The position numbers and the translations under genes are program-made. 64,000 nt of DNA from an uncultured Alistipes sp. (GTDB taxonomy: Bacteria; Bacteroidota; Bacteroidia; Bacteroidales; Rikenellaceae): contig CAJUAV010000006.1 of the NCBI GenBank assembly GCA_910584485.1, positions 62,001-126,000 of the forward strand, written 5' to 3'. Below the pieces are notes generated by a model. That model ran no database searches, had not been told where the DNA came from, and saw only the letters and a program-made list of their open reading frames with translations. Of this stretch, positions 17,530 through 25,839 are shown piece after piece; positions within the stretch are counted from its first letter, which is position 1, and each line of letters begins with the position of its first letter.

Positions 17530-17874
17530 CTATTTAACGGCGTTAACTACTGCTTCGAATGCCTTCGGCTCGTTCATTGCCAGGTCGGCCAGAACCTTGC
17601 GGTTCAGGGCGATGCCCTTGGCGTTGAGCTTACCGATGAACTGCGAATAGGTCATTCCTTGCGCGCGGACCGCAGCATTGATACGCGTGATCCACAGCGA
17701 ACGGAACGTCCGCTTCTTGAGCTGGCGGTGCGCATAAGCGAACTGCAAACCCTTCTCGACCGTGTTTTTCGCAACGGTCCATACGTTTCCCCTTGAACCA
17801 AAGTTACCCTTGGCAAGTTTCAAAACTTTCTTTCTGCGCGCACGAGACGCAACAGCATTGACTGAACGTGGCAT
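17530..17874 (-). CDS. rplT: 50S ribosomal protein L20
   Basis: A 114-residue basic protein opening MPRSVNAVASRARRKK, the standard L20 N-terminus; it binds 23S rRNA early in large-subunit assembly. It follows rpmI after a 112-base gap. In many bacteria infC precedes this pair, but it is not next to it here. Confidence 0.98.
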   Translation of the reverse strand: MPRSVNAVASRARRKKVLKLAKGNFGSRGNVWTVAKNTVEKGLQFAYAHRQLKKRTFRSLWITRINAAVRAQGMTYSQFIGKLNAKGIALNRKVLADLAMNEPKAFEAVVNAVK

Positions 17875-17986
17875 AATGTAAAAGTTTTAGTAGCGCTCGC
17901 AGCGATGCGGTTCTCCCGCATTCTTCGGGGCTGCTTCGCGCCCGATTAAAAAGGTCGCTCGTCGAAATTCGGTTGCCCGAAGCTAT

Positions 17987-18181
17987 TTATTTGACGAGCA
18001 GGTTTTTGATTTTGGCCTCGTCGGCCGCGGAAACGATCCCCGAATAGCAGAGGTTACGCTTCTGTTTCGTCGTTTTTTTGGTCAGGATGTGACTGTGATA
18101 AGCGTGCTTGCGCTTGATCTTTCCTGTGCCGGTGAAGGTGAAACGCTTCTTCGCCGCGGCATTGGTTTTCATTTTCGGCAT
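17987..18181 (-). CDS. rpmI: 50S ribosomal protein L35
   Basis: A 64-residue basic protein with the L35 pattern MPKMKTNAAAKKRF and the KRKHAYHSHIL segment. First gene of the rpmI-rplT unit, with a promoter directly upstream. Confidence 0.98.
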   Translation of the reverse strand: MPKMKTNAAAKKRFTFTGTGKIKRKHAYHSHILTKKTTKQKRNLCYSGIVSAADEAKIKNLLVK

Positions 18182-18215
18182 TGTCGTAAACAGTTAATTA
18201 GTTAAACATAGCCTG

Positions 18216-18246
18216 CAAAAGTACGAATTATTTTGCAATCGACAAC
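18216..18246 (-). promoter_or_regulatory. promoter of rpmI-rplT
   Basis: On the minus strand, GTTG, a 19-nt spacer and TACTTTTG, whose -7 box lies about 35 bases before rpmI. Confidence 0.6.
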
Positions 18247-18357
18247 CTTTTTCGACCGAATAAATGACTGCGCGCGCGCTTTTCCCGCTGCGCGGTGCCG
18301 ACCGACCCGAAAAACGAACCCCGGTCGGGGTGCGATCGGGGTCGTGGGCGTGCGCCG

Positions 18358-18855
18358 TCAGAAGGGCAGGTCGTCGGGATCTTCGGCGGGCGCCGCAGGT
18401 GTTGCGGGCGTTGCGGTCGGGGTGCTCTGCGGGCGGTTGTTGTAGCCGCTGCCGTTGGCCGCACCGCTGCCGCCGTAGCCGTTCGCGTTGTTGTAGCCAC
18501 CGTTGCCGCCGCGGTCGTCGGGGCGGTTCTCGCGGCGTCCCAGCAGGTTCATCGTGTCGGCCAGGATCTCGGTCGTGTAGCGTTTGTTGCCGCTCTGGTC
18601 GGTCCACTCGCGCGTGCGCAGGCGTCCCTCGATGTAGAGCTGCGACCCCTTGTGGACGAAGCGGTCGACCACGTCGGCCAGTCCGCGCCACAGCGTCACG
18701 GTGTGCCATTCGGTGTGTTCGCGGTTTTCGTTCGTCGCGCGGTCGCGATAGCGCTCCGTCGTAGCGATGCGCAGGCGGGCGACTTTGCCGTTATCGGTCG
18801 CGCGCACCTCGGGGTCCACGCCGACGTTGCCGATCAGGATGACTTTGTTTACCAT
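18358..18855 (-). CDS. ssb: single-stranded DNA-binding protein
   Basis: A 165-residue protein. The OB fold covers residues 1-~108 (MVNKVILIGNVG, EWHTVTLWRGLAD, YIEGRLRTREW). A Gly/Asn-rich linker and the acidic DPDDLPF tail follow, and the tail recruits replication and repair partners. It ends a likely lpxK-punA-ssb run on the minus strand, 16 bases after punA. Confidence 0.97.
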   Translation of the reverse strand: MVNKVILIGNVGVDPEVRATDNGKVARLRIATTERYRDRATNENREHTEWHTVTLWRGLADVVDRFVHKGSQLYIEGRLRTREWTDQSGNKRYTTEILADTMNLLGRRENRPDDRGGNGGYNNANGYGGSGAANGSGYNNRPQSTPTATPATPAAPAEDPDDLPF

Positions 18856-18871
18856 AGTTCGTTGTCGTGTG

Positions 18872-19678
18872 TTACAGTTCGCGGAGCATCGCCTTGAAGA
18901 GCGTCTCCATGCGTGCGGCGGCCTTGCGGCCCTGGCGCTGCACGTCTTCGTGGTCGCCGATCTCGTCCGAAAGGCCGCAGTTGGTGATGACCGAGACGCC
19001 GAAGCAGGGGATGCCCATGTGGCGTGCGACGATCACCTCGGGAACGGTCGACATGCCTGCGGCATCGCCGCCGATCGTCTTGAAATAGCGGTATTCGGCC
19101 TGCGTCTCGAAGGTGGGACCCGTGCCGCCGACGTAGACGCCGTACTGGAGCTTGATCCCTTCGCGCTCGGCGATGGCGGTGGCACGGGCGATGAGCCCCT
19201 TGTCGTAGCAGTTGTGCATGTCGGGGAAGCGGGGGCCCAGCTCGGCGAGGTTGGGGCCGATCAGGGGGTTGGGCATGAGGTTGATGTGGTCGGTGATGAC
19301 CATCAGGTCGCCCACGCGGAACGTGGGGTTGATGCCGCCCGAGGCGTTCGAGACGAACAGAAAGCGGATGCCGAGCAGCTTCATCACGCGCACGGGGAAG
19401 GTCACCTGCGACATGGGGTAGCCTTCGTAGTAGTGGAAGCGGCCCTGCATGGCGACCACGCGGCGTCCTTCGACCGTACCGAAGATCAGGCGTCCCTTGT
19501 GGCCTTCGACCGTCGAGACGGGGAAGCCCGGAATCGAGGCGTAGTCGAGCGTATAGGCGGCTTCGATGCGGTCGCCGAAATCGCCCAGTCCCGTGCCGAG
19601 GATGATGCCCGCCTCGGGTTCGAAGCGGTCGGTGGCGGTGCGGATCCACTCCGCCGTCTTTTTAATTTCTTTTAACAT
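18872..19678 (-). CDS. punA: purine-nucleoside phosphorylase
   Basis: Cleaves purine nucleosides with phosphate during salvage. The 268-residue length and motifs ILGTGLGDF, QGRFHYYEGY, SNASGGINP and GGTGPTFETQAE fit the trimeric class (PNP/PunA, not hexameric DeoD). The start overlaps the 3' end of lpxK by 17 bases, so the two are translationally linked although they are metabolically unrelated. Confidence 0.95.
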   Translation of the reverse strand: MLKEIKKTAEWIRTATDRFEPEAGIILGTGLGDFGDRIEAAYTLDYASIPGFPVSTVEGHKGRLIFGTVEGRRVVAMQGRFHYYEGYPMSQVTFPVRVMKLLGIRFLFVSNASGGINPTFRVGDLMVITDHINLMPNPLIGPNLAELGPRFPDMHNCYDKGLIARATAIAEREGIKLQYGVYVGGTGPTFETQAEYRYFKTIGGDAAGMSTVPEVIVARHMGIPCFGVSVITNCGLSDEIGDHEDVQRQGRKAAARMETLFKAMLREL

Positions 19679-20705
19679 CTTCTTCGATTTTTTGGAGAAA
19701 ATCCGTTGCCGAATCTTCGATGAACGAAATGTCGATGGGCATGTAGTAGAGGTGCTCGCGCACGACGGCGGGCACCTTGCGGCTGCGTCGGAGCTTCACG
19801 GCGTCCTTTTCGGTGGTGACGATCGCCGCGTCGGGGTATTGCGCGAGGAGGGCGGCGAGCGCCTGCATGTCGCGGACGCGGTAGACGTGGTGGTCCTTGC
19901 GGGTCACCTCGGCCGCGACGTCGTACCGCTCGCGCAGCGTCTGCAGGAAGGGCCCCGGGTTGCCGATGCCCGACAGGGCGATCACCCGCTCGCCCTTCGC
20001 GAGGGGGGCTGAACGCGCCTCGGCGGGGAAGAGGGGCTGCGGACGGAAGCTCTCGAAGCGGGTGAAATAGATCTGCTGGTAGGCGTATTTGATGAGCACC
20101 TTGCGCAGGATGCGCCGATCGATCGGGGCCATCTTCTCGGGGCACTTCGTCACGACGAAATAGTGGGCGCGGTAGAGCTGGTCGGGCAGGTCGCGCAGCG
20201 AGCCGAGCGGCAGCAGGCGGTCGCTCTGGATCGGACGGGTCGAGTCGACCACGACGACGTTGACCTTCGGGTCGACGTAGCGGTGCTGGAAACCGTCGTC
20301 CATGACGATCAGGTCGACCTCGGGGTGCTCCTTCTGCAGGCGGCGGATCCCCTTGACGCGCTTTTCGCAGCAGACGACCACCGTCGACGGGTATTTCTGC
20401 TTGATTTGCAGCGGCTCGTCCCCCGCATCGCGGTAGTGGGAGTCGGTGCGGACCTCGTAGTACCCCTTCGTGCGGCGGCCGTACCCGCGCGAGAGGACCG
20501 CCACGCGGTGCGATCGCGACAGGTAGCCGACCAGCATTTCGGTCATGGGAGTTTTGCCCGTGCCGCCGACGGTGATGTTGCCGACGCAGATGATCGGCAG
20601 GTCGAACCGTTCGCTCTTCAGCACGCCCCAGTCGAAAAGCCGGTGACGGAAGGTCACTGCCAGTCGGTAGAGAAAGGCGAGCGGGGCGAGAAGCAGGGTA
20701 CGCAT
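19662..20705 (-). CDS. lpxK: tetraacyldisaccharide 4'-kinase
   Basis: Inner-membrane-associated kinase that phosphorylates the lipid A disaccharide precursor at the 4' position. The 347-residue protein starts at MRTLLLAPLAFLYR, an amphipathic membrane-binding N-terminus. The Walker A is VGNITVGGTGKTPM and the catalytic DDGFQHR motif is present. A longer upstream frame is rejected because the family begins with this helix. Confidence 0.96.
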   Translation of the reverse strand: MRTLLLAPLAFLYRLAVTFRHRLFDWGVLKSERFDLPIICVGNITVGGTGKTPMTEMLVGYLSRSHRVAVLSRGYGRRTKGYYEVRTDSHYRDAGDEPLQIKQKYPSTVVVCCEKRVKGIRRLQKEHPEVDLIVMDDGFQHRYVDPKVNVVVVDSTRPIQSDRLLPLGSLRDLPDQLYRAHYFVVTKCPEKMAPIDRRILRKVLIKYAYQQIYFTRFESFRPQPLFPAEARSAPLAKGERVIALSGIGNPGPFLQTLRERYDVAAEVTRKDHHVYRVRDMQALAALLAQYPDAAIVTTEKDAVKLRRSRKVPAVVREHLYYMPIDISFIEDSATDFLQKIEEDVKRN

Positions 20706-20809
20706 GGTCGGTTCGTTCGGAGTGGTATCGTTACAATGTTGGTAAAGATAAATCGATTTTTCCGTTTCTGCAAACATATTCTGCGTTTTCTGCGTTTTTG
20801 GGACCGTTC

Positions 20810-21120
20810 GGCGCGTCGCAGCCCTTCGTCGAACGCGAGCGGCGGCCCGACGGGCCCGCGGTCGGGCGGAGCGTCCTGCAGCGAGCGGCGCTCCTCCGCC
20901 TGCGGGGGGGCGGCTGCTCTCTGCCGGCCTCTGCGAGAGCGGTGCTGCTGCAATAAGCCTGGTGCTCGGGCCGCGGCAGGCGGGCTGTCAGCATCTGCGA
21001 GGTCGATGTAGCTGCAACAAGCCTGGTGCTCGGGCCGCGGCTTGCGAAGGAACGCAATATGCGGGCCTTCGCCGCCGAAAGCTGCGGCCCGCCGACGTCT
21101 GCGACGTCGCAGACGTCCCT
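20810..21120 (-). repeat. repeat cluster 3
   Basis: A class B module in minus orientation covers about 21038-21117. Its leading hairpin is the GACGTC palindrome, present three times at 21094-21117. Upstream, the 22-base block AAGCCTGGTGCTCGGGCCGCGG occurs twice about 65 bases apart (near 20957 and 21022). No gene is supported. Confidence 0.75.
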
Positions 21121-21149
21121 TTCTGCAGTGCCTCGGCAAAATTCGATTC

Positions 21150-21330
21150 GGCTTGCTTCTGCACTCGACTTTTCGTATCTTTGACTGCGTCCAAGATACT
21201 CCTGCTCGGCAACATGCAAGCAAGCTTGCTTTTGCCCTCGCTTATTCGTATCTCTGGCTGCGCCGAAGATACTCCGTTTCGGCCGAAGCAAGCATAGCTT
21301 GTTTCGGCGCTCAACTTTTCGTATCTTTGT
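21150..21330 (+). repeat. ~73-bp promoter-carrying tandem repeat, three copies
   Basis: Three copies with -7-like boxes TATCTTTG (21177), TATCTCTG (21249) and TATCTTTG (21322), spaced 72 and 73 bases. Each of the first two boxes starts a hairpin whose other arm is AAGATAC. The unit is shared with the array at 60.8 kb, in the opposite orientation. Confidence 0.8.
21299..21329 (+). promoter_or_regulatory. promoter of the M23 lipoprotein gene
   Basis: TTG, a 20-nt spacer and TATCTTTG at 21322-21329. It is the last copy of the tandem repeat and lies 33 bases before the start codon. Confidence 0.7.
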
Positions 21331-21362
21331 GCTCGTTCGACAACCGATTTAAAGGAACTGCC

Positions 21363-22649
21363 ATGTATATCCATCGTATTCTGTTGCTCTTCGTGCTGCT
21401 CGCGGCGGCCTGCTCGCGCGGCGGCGCCTCCGATGCGGTCGAGGAGGAGACCCCCGTGCGTCTCGTCTACGGCATCGATGCCGACCGCTACCGTCTGGAG
21501 ACGGGCGAGGTGCGGCAGGGGGAGACCCTGGGGCGCATCCTCTCGTCGTTCGGCGTGACGGCCGGGCAGATCGACCGCCTCGACAAGGCGTCGAAAGAGC
21601 GTTTCCCGTTGCGGAACATCCGCCCCGGACACAAATACACCGCCTTCATTCACGAAGATTCGCTCCACACGCCGCATCTGGACTTTCTGGCTTACGAGCG
21701 CAGCGCTTCGGAATACGTGCTGTTCGGTTTCGAGGGCGATTCGGTGCGCGTCGAGCTGGGCGAGAAGCCCTCGACGGTGCGCCGCATGAAGCGCGAAGCG
21801 ACGATCCGTTCGTCGCTCTGGGGAGCCATCATGGAGCAGAACCTGCCCTATGCGCTCGCCTCGGAGCTGGAGGATGTCTACCAGTGGACGGTCGATTTCT
21901 TCGGCATCCAGAAGGGCGACCGCTTCACGGTGATCTACGACGAGCGCTTCATCGACGACACGGTCTCGATCGGCATCGGCCGCATCTGGGGCGCCAAGTT
22001 CGTCCAGGGAAACAAAACCTATTACGCCATCCCGTTCCGTCAGAACGGCCGCGTGCAGTACTGGGAGGCCGACGGCGCCTCGCTGCGCAAACAGCTGCTC
22101 AAGGCGCCGCTCAAATATTCGCGCATCAGCTCGCGCTTCTCCTACTCGCGCCTCCACCCCGTGCACAAGGTGCGGCGGCCCCATACGGGGGTCGATTACG
22201 CGGCGCCGACGGGAACCCCCGTGCGGGCCGTGGCGGACGGCGTGGTGACCTATCGCGGCTGGGGCGGCGGCGGTGGCAATACGCTGAAAATCAAACATGC
22301 GGGCAACCTGATGACGGGTTACCTCCATTTGAGCCGCTTCGCGAAGGGAATCGGCGTCGGTACGCGCGTGTCGCAGGGACAGCTGATTGGCTACGTCGGG
22401 GCGACGGGCACCGCGACGGGGCCGCACCTCGACTACCGCATCTGGAAGAGCGGCAAGCCGATCGACCCGCTGAAAGTGCCGCAGGAGCCAGCCGAACCGA
22501 TCGCGGCGCCCCTGCGCGAGCAGTTCGCCTATGTGCGTGACCGCATCGTCGCCGAGCTGGAGGGCGAGGTAGCCCCCGAGGAGCAGATCGTGCAGCTCGA
22601 TTCGATCCCTGCGGCGGCAGCGAAAGCGGCGGCGGAGGCGGCCGAGTAG
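21363..22649 (+). CDS. M23-family metallopeptidase lipoprotein
   Basis: A 428-residue envelope protein likely to trim peptidoglycan cross-links. It has a lipoprotein signal (lipobox LAAAC, Cys near residue 18) and a LysM/OapA-like N-terminal region (VRQGETLGRILSSFGV). The M23 domain has the zinc ligands HTGVDY and GPHLDYRIW and the usual glycine-rich loop. The start at 21363 is set by the signal peptide; the open frame further upstream runs through repeats. The C-terminal tail is Ala-rich. Confidence 0.92.
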   Translation: MYIHRILLLFVLLAAACSRGGASDAVEEETPVRLVYGIDADRYRLETGEVRQGETLGRILSSFGVTAGQIDRLDKASKERFPLRNIRPGHKYTAFIHEDSLHTPHLDFLAYERSASEYVLFGFEGDSVRVELGEKPSTVRRMKREATIRSSLWGAIMEQNLPYALASELEDVYQWTVDFFGIQKGDRFTVIYDERFIDDTVSIGIGRIWGAKFVQGNKTYYAIPFRQNGRVQYWEADGASLRKQLLKAPLKYSRISSRFSYSRLHPVHKVRRPHTGVDYAAPTGTPVRAVADGVVTYRGWGGGGGNTLKIKHAGNLMTGYLHLSRFAKGIGVGTRVSQGQLIGYVGATGTATGPHLDYRIWKSGKPIDPLKVPQEPAEPIAAPLREQFAYVRDRIVAELEGEVAPEEQIVQLDSIPAAAAKAAAEAAE

Positions 22650-22789
22650 GCAGGCATTCGTGCGGCGAAGGACCGCCGTTCTTGGACGGCGGGCTGTCGG
22701 GACAGTTCGGATTCCGTAAGGGATCGACAGGCCGCCCCGTTAAGAACGGGGTTCTGCATCGGAGCTGCTTCGATGTCGTCGCAGGTCGT

Positions 22790-23050
22790 CGCAAGGCGCA
22801 CGCAAGTGCGGCGGGCCGGGGCTTCGCCCTGCTTTAGGCCCGCAGTTCTGCGAATGCGTACGCTTCGCACGCTCCGGCCCGAGTGCGGAATCGACCTCGC
22901 AGAGGTCGGCAGCCCGCAGCCGCCCCCCCCCTGGCGGAGGGCTGCTGCTCGCGCATGCTCGATGCAGCCCATCCGCTCGGCTGCGGTCGGAGCCCGACAT
23001 GCGTGCTGCAGGCGAGTGCCGTTCGCCGCAGGCTGCTGCCCGAGTAAAGG
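22790..23050 (+). repeat. repeat cluster 4: one B and one A module
   Basis: A class B module covers about 22797-22884 (arms GGGCCGGGGCTTCGCC and GCACGCTCCGGCCCGA, partly degenerate). A class A module covers 22893-22983, with leading hairpin GACCTC-gca-GAGGTC (22893-22907) and arms CCCGCAGCCGCC and CTCGGCTGCGG. Two extra hairpins lie at 22669-22745. No gene in 22650-23106. Confidence 0.85.
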
Positions 23051-23106
23051 TCGCAGCCCCTCGGTTCAACGTTCCGAGACCGATCATTGTAAGTAAAAAG
23101 TACCTT

Positions 23107-23976
23107 ATGCTCCGAATCTCCGTTATCATCGTCGCCGGCGGCGGCGGCACCCGCATGGGCGGGACGATCCCCAAGCAGTTCCGCCTGCTCGGCGGACGTC
23201 CCGTGCTGGCGCACACGATCGACCGTTTCCGTCGGGCGCTGCCCGCGGCGCAGCTCGTCGTCGTGCTGCCCGCAGCGCACATCGCCTACTGGAACGATCT
23301 GAAGGCGCGTTTCGACGTGCCCGCCCACACGGTCGTCGAGGGGGGTGCCGAGCGTTTCCACTCGGTGCGCAACGGATTGGCGGCCGTCGCCTACGACGCA
23401 GCCGTGGTGGGGGTGCAGGATGCCGTGCGGCCCCTCGGATCGGTGGAGCTGATCCGTCGCGCGGCGGCCGAAGCGGCCCAATACGGCTCGGCGATCCCCG
23501 TCGTCGAGGCGGTCGACTCCTATCGCTGCGTCGACGGCGCGGGCGGTTCGCGGATCCTCGACCGCCGTGCGCTGCGCATCGTGCAGACGCCGCAGTTTTT
23601 CCGCCGCGAGCTGCTCGACCGCGCCTACGAACAGCCTTATGAGGCAGCCTTTACGGACGACGCCTCGGTCGTGGAGGCCCTGGGCGAGGCGGTGCACCTC
23701 TGCGCGGGCGAACGTCGGAACCTGAAGCTGACGACCCCCGACGACCTCGCGATCGCCGCCGCGCTGCTCGAGGCGGAAGCCGATGCCGCGGCCGAAGCGG
23801 AAGCCGATGCTGCGGCCGAAGCAAAAGCGAGCGCGGAGACCGAATCCGAAGCGAATGCGAATGCAGCGACCGAACCCGCCGTTGCATCCCGTCCCGCCCC
23901 CGCCCCGACTTCCGCTCCCTCGGCGGCAGGCGAAGCGGCCCCCGCAAACGGCTCCCGAAACGAACCCCGCGCATGA
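23107..23976 (+). CDS. ispD: 2-C-methyl-D-erythritol 4-phosphate cytidylyltransferase with Ala/Glu-rich tail
   Basis: Cytidylyltransferase of the MEP isoprenoid pathway. The N-terminal VIIVAGGGGTRMGG is the CTP-binding loop, with GTIPKQF, VQDAVRPL, QTPQFF and TDDASVVE downstream. The catalytic part is complete by about residue 222. The protein continues to 289 residues with a low-complexity tail containing EAEADAAA twice and then a Pro/Ala-rich end, which ordinary IspD lacks. Its stop overlaps the next start codon (ATGA). Confidence 0.93.
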   Translation: MLRISVIIVAGGGGTRMGGTIPKQFRLLGGRPVLAHTIDRFRRALPAAQLVVVLPAAHIAYWNDLKARFDVPAHTVVEGGAERFHSVRNGLAAVAYDAAVVGVQDAVRPLGSVELIRRAAAEAAQYGSAIPVVEAVDSYRCVDGAGGSRILDRRALRIVQTPQFFRRELLDRAYEQPYEAAFTDDASVVEALGEAVHLCAGERRNLKLTTPDDLAIAAALLEAEADAAAEAEADAAAEAKASAETESEANANAATEPAVASRPAPAPTSAPSAAGEAAPANGSRNEPRA

Positions 23977-24485
23977 TACATACCTATAGATATCGCTTCG
24001 ACCGCCGCACCCTCTACTGGACGGCCCTCTATGTGGTCGTCTACATCGGGCTGGGGTACGGCCTCTACCGCCTCTATGCGGGCGAATACCTCTCGGCGTG
24101 GTTCATTTCGTGCGTCGGGGCGCTCTTGATTCTCATGGCGCTTTCGATTCCGCGCAAGCTCGTCGTGACCGATGCGAGCCTCGAGATCCGCTGCCTGCTC
24201 GATATCACCGAGCTGCGGCGCGACGAGATCGTCGGCGCCCGCCGCGTCGAGGCGGACGAGATGCGGTGGCTGCTGCCGCTTTTCGGCGGCTGCGGTTTCT
24301 TCGGCTATTACGGCCATTTCTTCGACCTGCGCCATTTCGACCGCCTGCTGATCTACGCCTCGCGCTGGCGCGACCTGGTTGAAATCATGACCGTCTACGA
24401 CGACCGCATCTGGGTCTCGTGCGAGGCGGCCGACGAACTGGTGTCGCTGCTCAATGCCGCCCCCGCGGAGGAGGACGAAGCGTGA
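23973..24485 (+). CDS. membrane protein with bacterial PH-like domain
   Basis: A 170-residue protein with two transmembrane segments (residues ~14-31 and ~38-58) followed by a cytoplasmic segment that looks like a bacterial PH domain (PRKLVVTDASLEIRCLL, then WRDLVEIMTVYDDRIWVSC). Function unknown. It is translationally coupled to ispD by a 4-base overlap, an arrangement that suggests cotranscription rather than a shared pathway. Confidence 0.75.
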   Translation: MIHTYRYRFDRRTLYWTALYVVVYIGLGYGLYRLYAGEYLSAWFISCVGALLILMALSIPRKLVVTDASLEIRCLLDITELRRDEIVGARRVEADEMRWLLPLFGGCGFFGYYGHFFDLRHFDRLLIYASRWRDLVEIMTVYDDRIWVSCEAADELVSLLNAAPAEEDEA

Positions 24486-24566
24486 CCTCCTCCCCGCGTC
24501 CGATGCTTCGCCGCCGCCGCCCGCGATCGGGTTCGGCGGCGTTTTTGTGTATAAATTCGGAAAAAG

Positions 24567-24598
24567 TTTGGTCATTCGGGCGAAAATCTGTATATTTG
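24567..24598 (+). promoter_or_regulatory. consensus promoter of the arabinose cluster
   Basis: TTTG (24567-24570), a 20-nt spacer and TATATTTG (24591-24598), 56 bases before the mutarotase start. Confidence 0.85.
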
Positions 24599-24653
24599 AT
24601 CCAATAAACGCATCGGAAGATGCCGTAGGAACCGCCGACAACTAAAACAGATA

Positions 24654-25796
24654 ATGAACATGAAACGAACCATCCTTGCGCTGCTGACCCTGTCGGCGGC
24701 GCTCTTGGCGGGTTGCGACCGTGCCGAACGGCCGACCCGTTCGGGCCTGCTGCGATCGGATTTCCAAACGACCGTCGAGGAGCGGCAGACCGACCTCTAC
24801 ACGCTCGCCAACGCGGCGGGCATGGAGGTCTGCATCACCCCCTTCGGCGGACGCATCGTCTCGATCGTCGTGCCCGACCGCGACGGCGAGCCGCGCGACG
24901 TCGTGCTGGGCTTCGACAACATCGAGGACTACCGCACCATCCCCTCCGATTTCGGCGCCTCGATCGGCCGCTATGCCAACCGCATCGCCGAAGGGCGCTT
25001 CACGCTCGACGGGGTGACCTACGACCTGCCGAAGAACAATTTCGGCCACTGCCTCCACGGCGGCCCCGAGGGGTGGCAGTATCGCCTCTACGAGGCGGAG
25101 CAGCCGACCGACAACGTGCTGAAGCTCACGCTCCGCTCGCAGGACGGCGAGATGGGCTTCCCGGGCGCCGTGACGGCGCAGGTGACCTTTACGCTCACCG
25201 ACGACAATGCGCTCGACATCGCCTACGAGGCCGAGACCGACGCCCCGACGGTCGTCAACATGACCAACCACTCCTATTTCAACCTCGCGGGCGATCCCTC
25301 GAAGACGATCCTGAACGACGTGCTGCAAATCGACGCCGACGGCTATACGCCCGTCGACAGCACCTACATGACCACGGGCGAGATCCTCGCCGTGGAGGAT
25401 ACGCCGATGGATTTCCGCGTACCGAAAACGCTCGGCGCCGAGATCGGGAACTTCGAGTTCGAGCAGCTGCGCAACGGCAACGGCTACGACCACAACTGGG
25501 TGCTCAACACCGCGGGCGACGTGACGAAGCCCGCCGCGGTCCTCTACTCGCCCGCGAGCGGCATCGAAATGACCCTCTACACGACCGAGCCCGGCGTGCA
25601 GGTCTACACGGGCAACTTCCTCGACGGCACGGTGACCGGCAAGCACGGCATCGTCTACGGCCAGCGCACGGGCGTCTGCCTCGAAACGCAGAAATACCCC
25701 GATACGCCCAACAAATCCGCCTGGCCCTCGGCCGTGCTGCGCCCGGGCGAAAAATACGAGAGCCGCACCCTCTTCCGCTTCGGCGTGCGCGACTGA
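24654..25796 (+). CDS. galM: aldose 1-epimerase (mutarotase), lipoprotein form
   Basis: Interconverts alpha and beta anomers of aldoses. The 380-residue protein has a lipoprotein signal (ALLAGC, Cys near residue 22), so it should act in the periplasm. Family motifs include the NRIAEGRF block, the FGHCLHGG histidine, NMTNHSYFNLAG and the catalytic glutamate near GVCLETQKYPD. First gene of a likely galM-symporter-araD-araA-araB cluster, so its natural substrate may be arabinose. MNMKR or MKR two codons later could be the start. Confidence 0.92.
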   Translation: MNMKRTILALLTLSAALLAGCDRAERPTRSGLLRSDFQTTVEERQTDLYTLANAAGMEVCITPFGGRIVSIVVPDRDGEPRDVVLGFDNIEDYRTIPSDFGASIGRYANRIAEGRFTLDGVTYDLPKNNFGHCLHGGPEGWQYRLYEAEQPTDNVLKLTLRSQDGEMGFPGAVTAQVTFTLTDDNALDIAYEAETDAPTVVNMTNHSYFNLAGDPSKTILNDVLQIDADGYTPVDSTYMTTGEILAVEDTPMDFRVPKTLGAEIGNFEFEQLRNGNGYDHNWVLNTAGDVTKPAAVLYSPASGIEMTLYTTEPGVQVYTGNFLDGTVTGKHGIVYGQRTGVCLETQKYPDTPNKSAWPSAVLRPGEKYESRTLFRFGVRD

Positions 25797-25839
25797 TCCG
25801 ACCGAACCTAATCACCAACCTAATACCTGACTTTCAGAC

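Noticed and set aside
20819..21115. REP elements with an associated RAYT transposase
   Set aside because: The repeats are REP-like in size, but no Y1 transposase gene lies in the window; an elsewhere-encoded one cannot be excluded.
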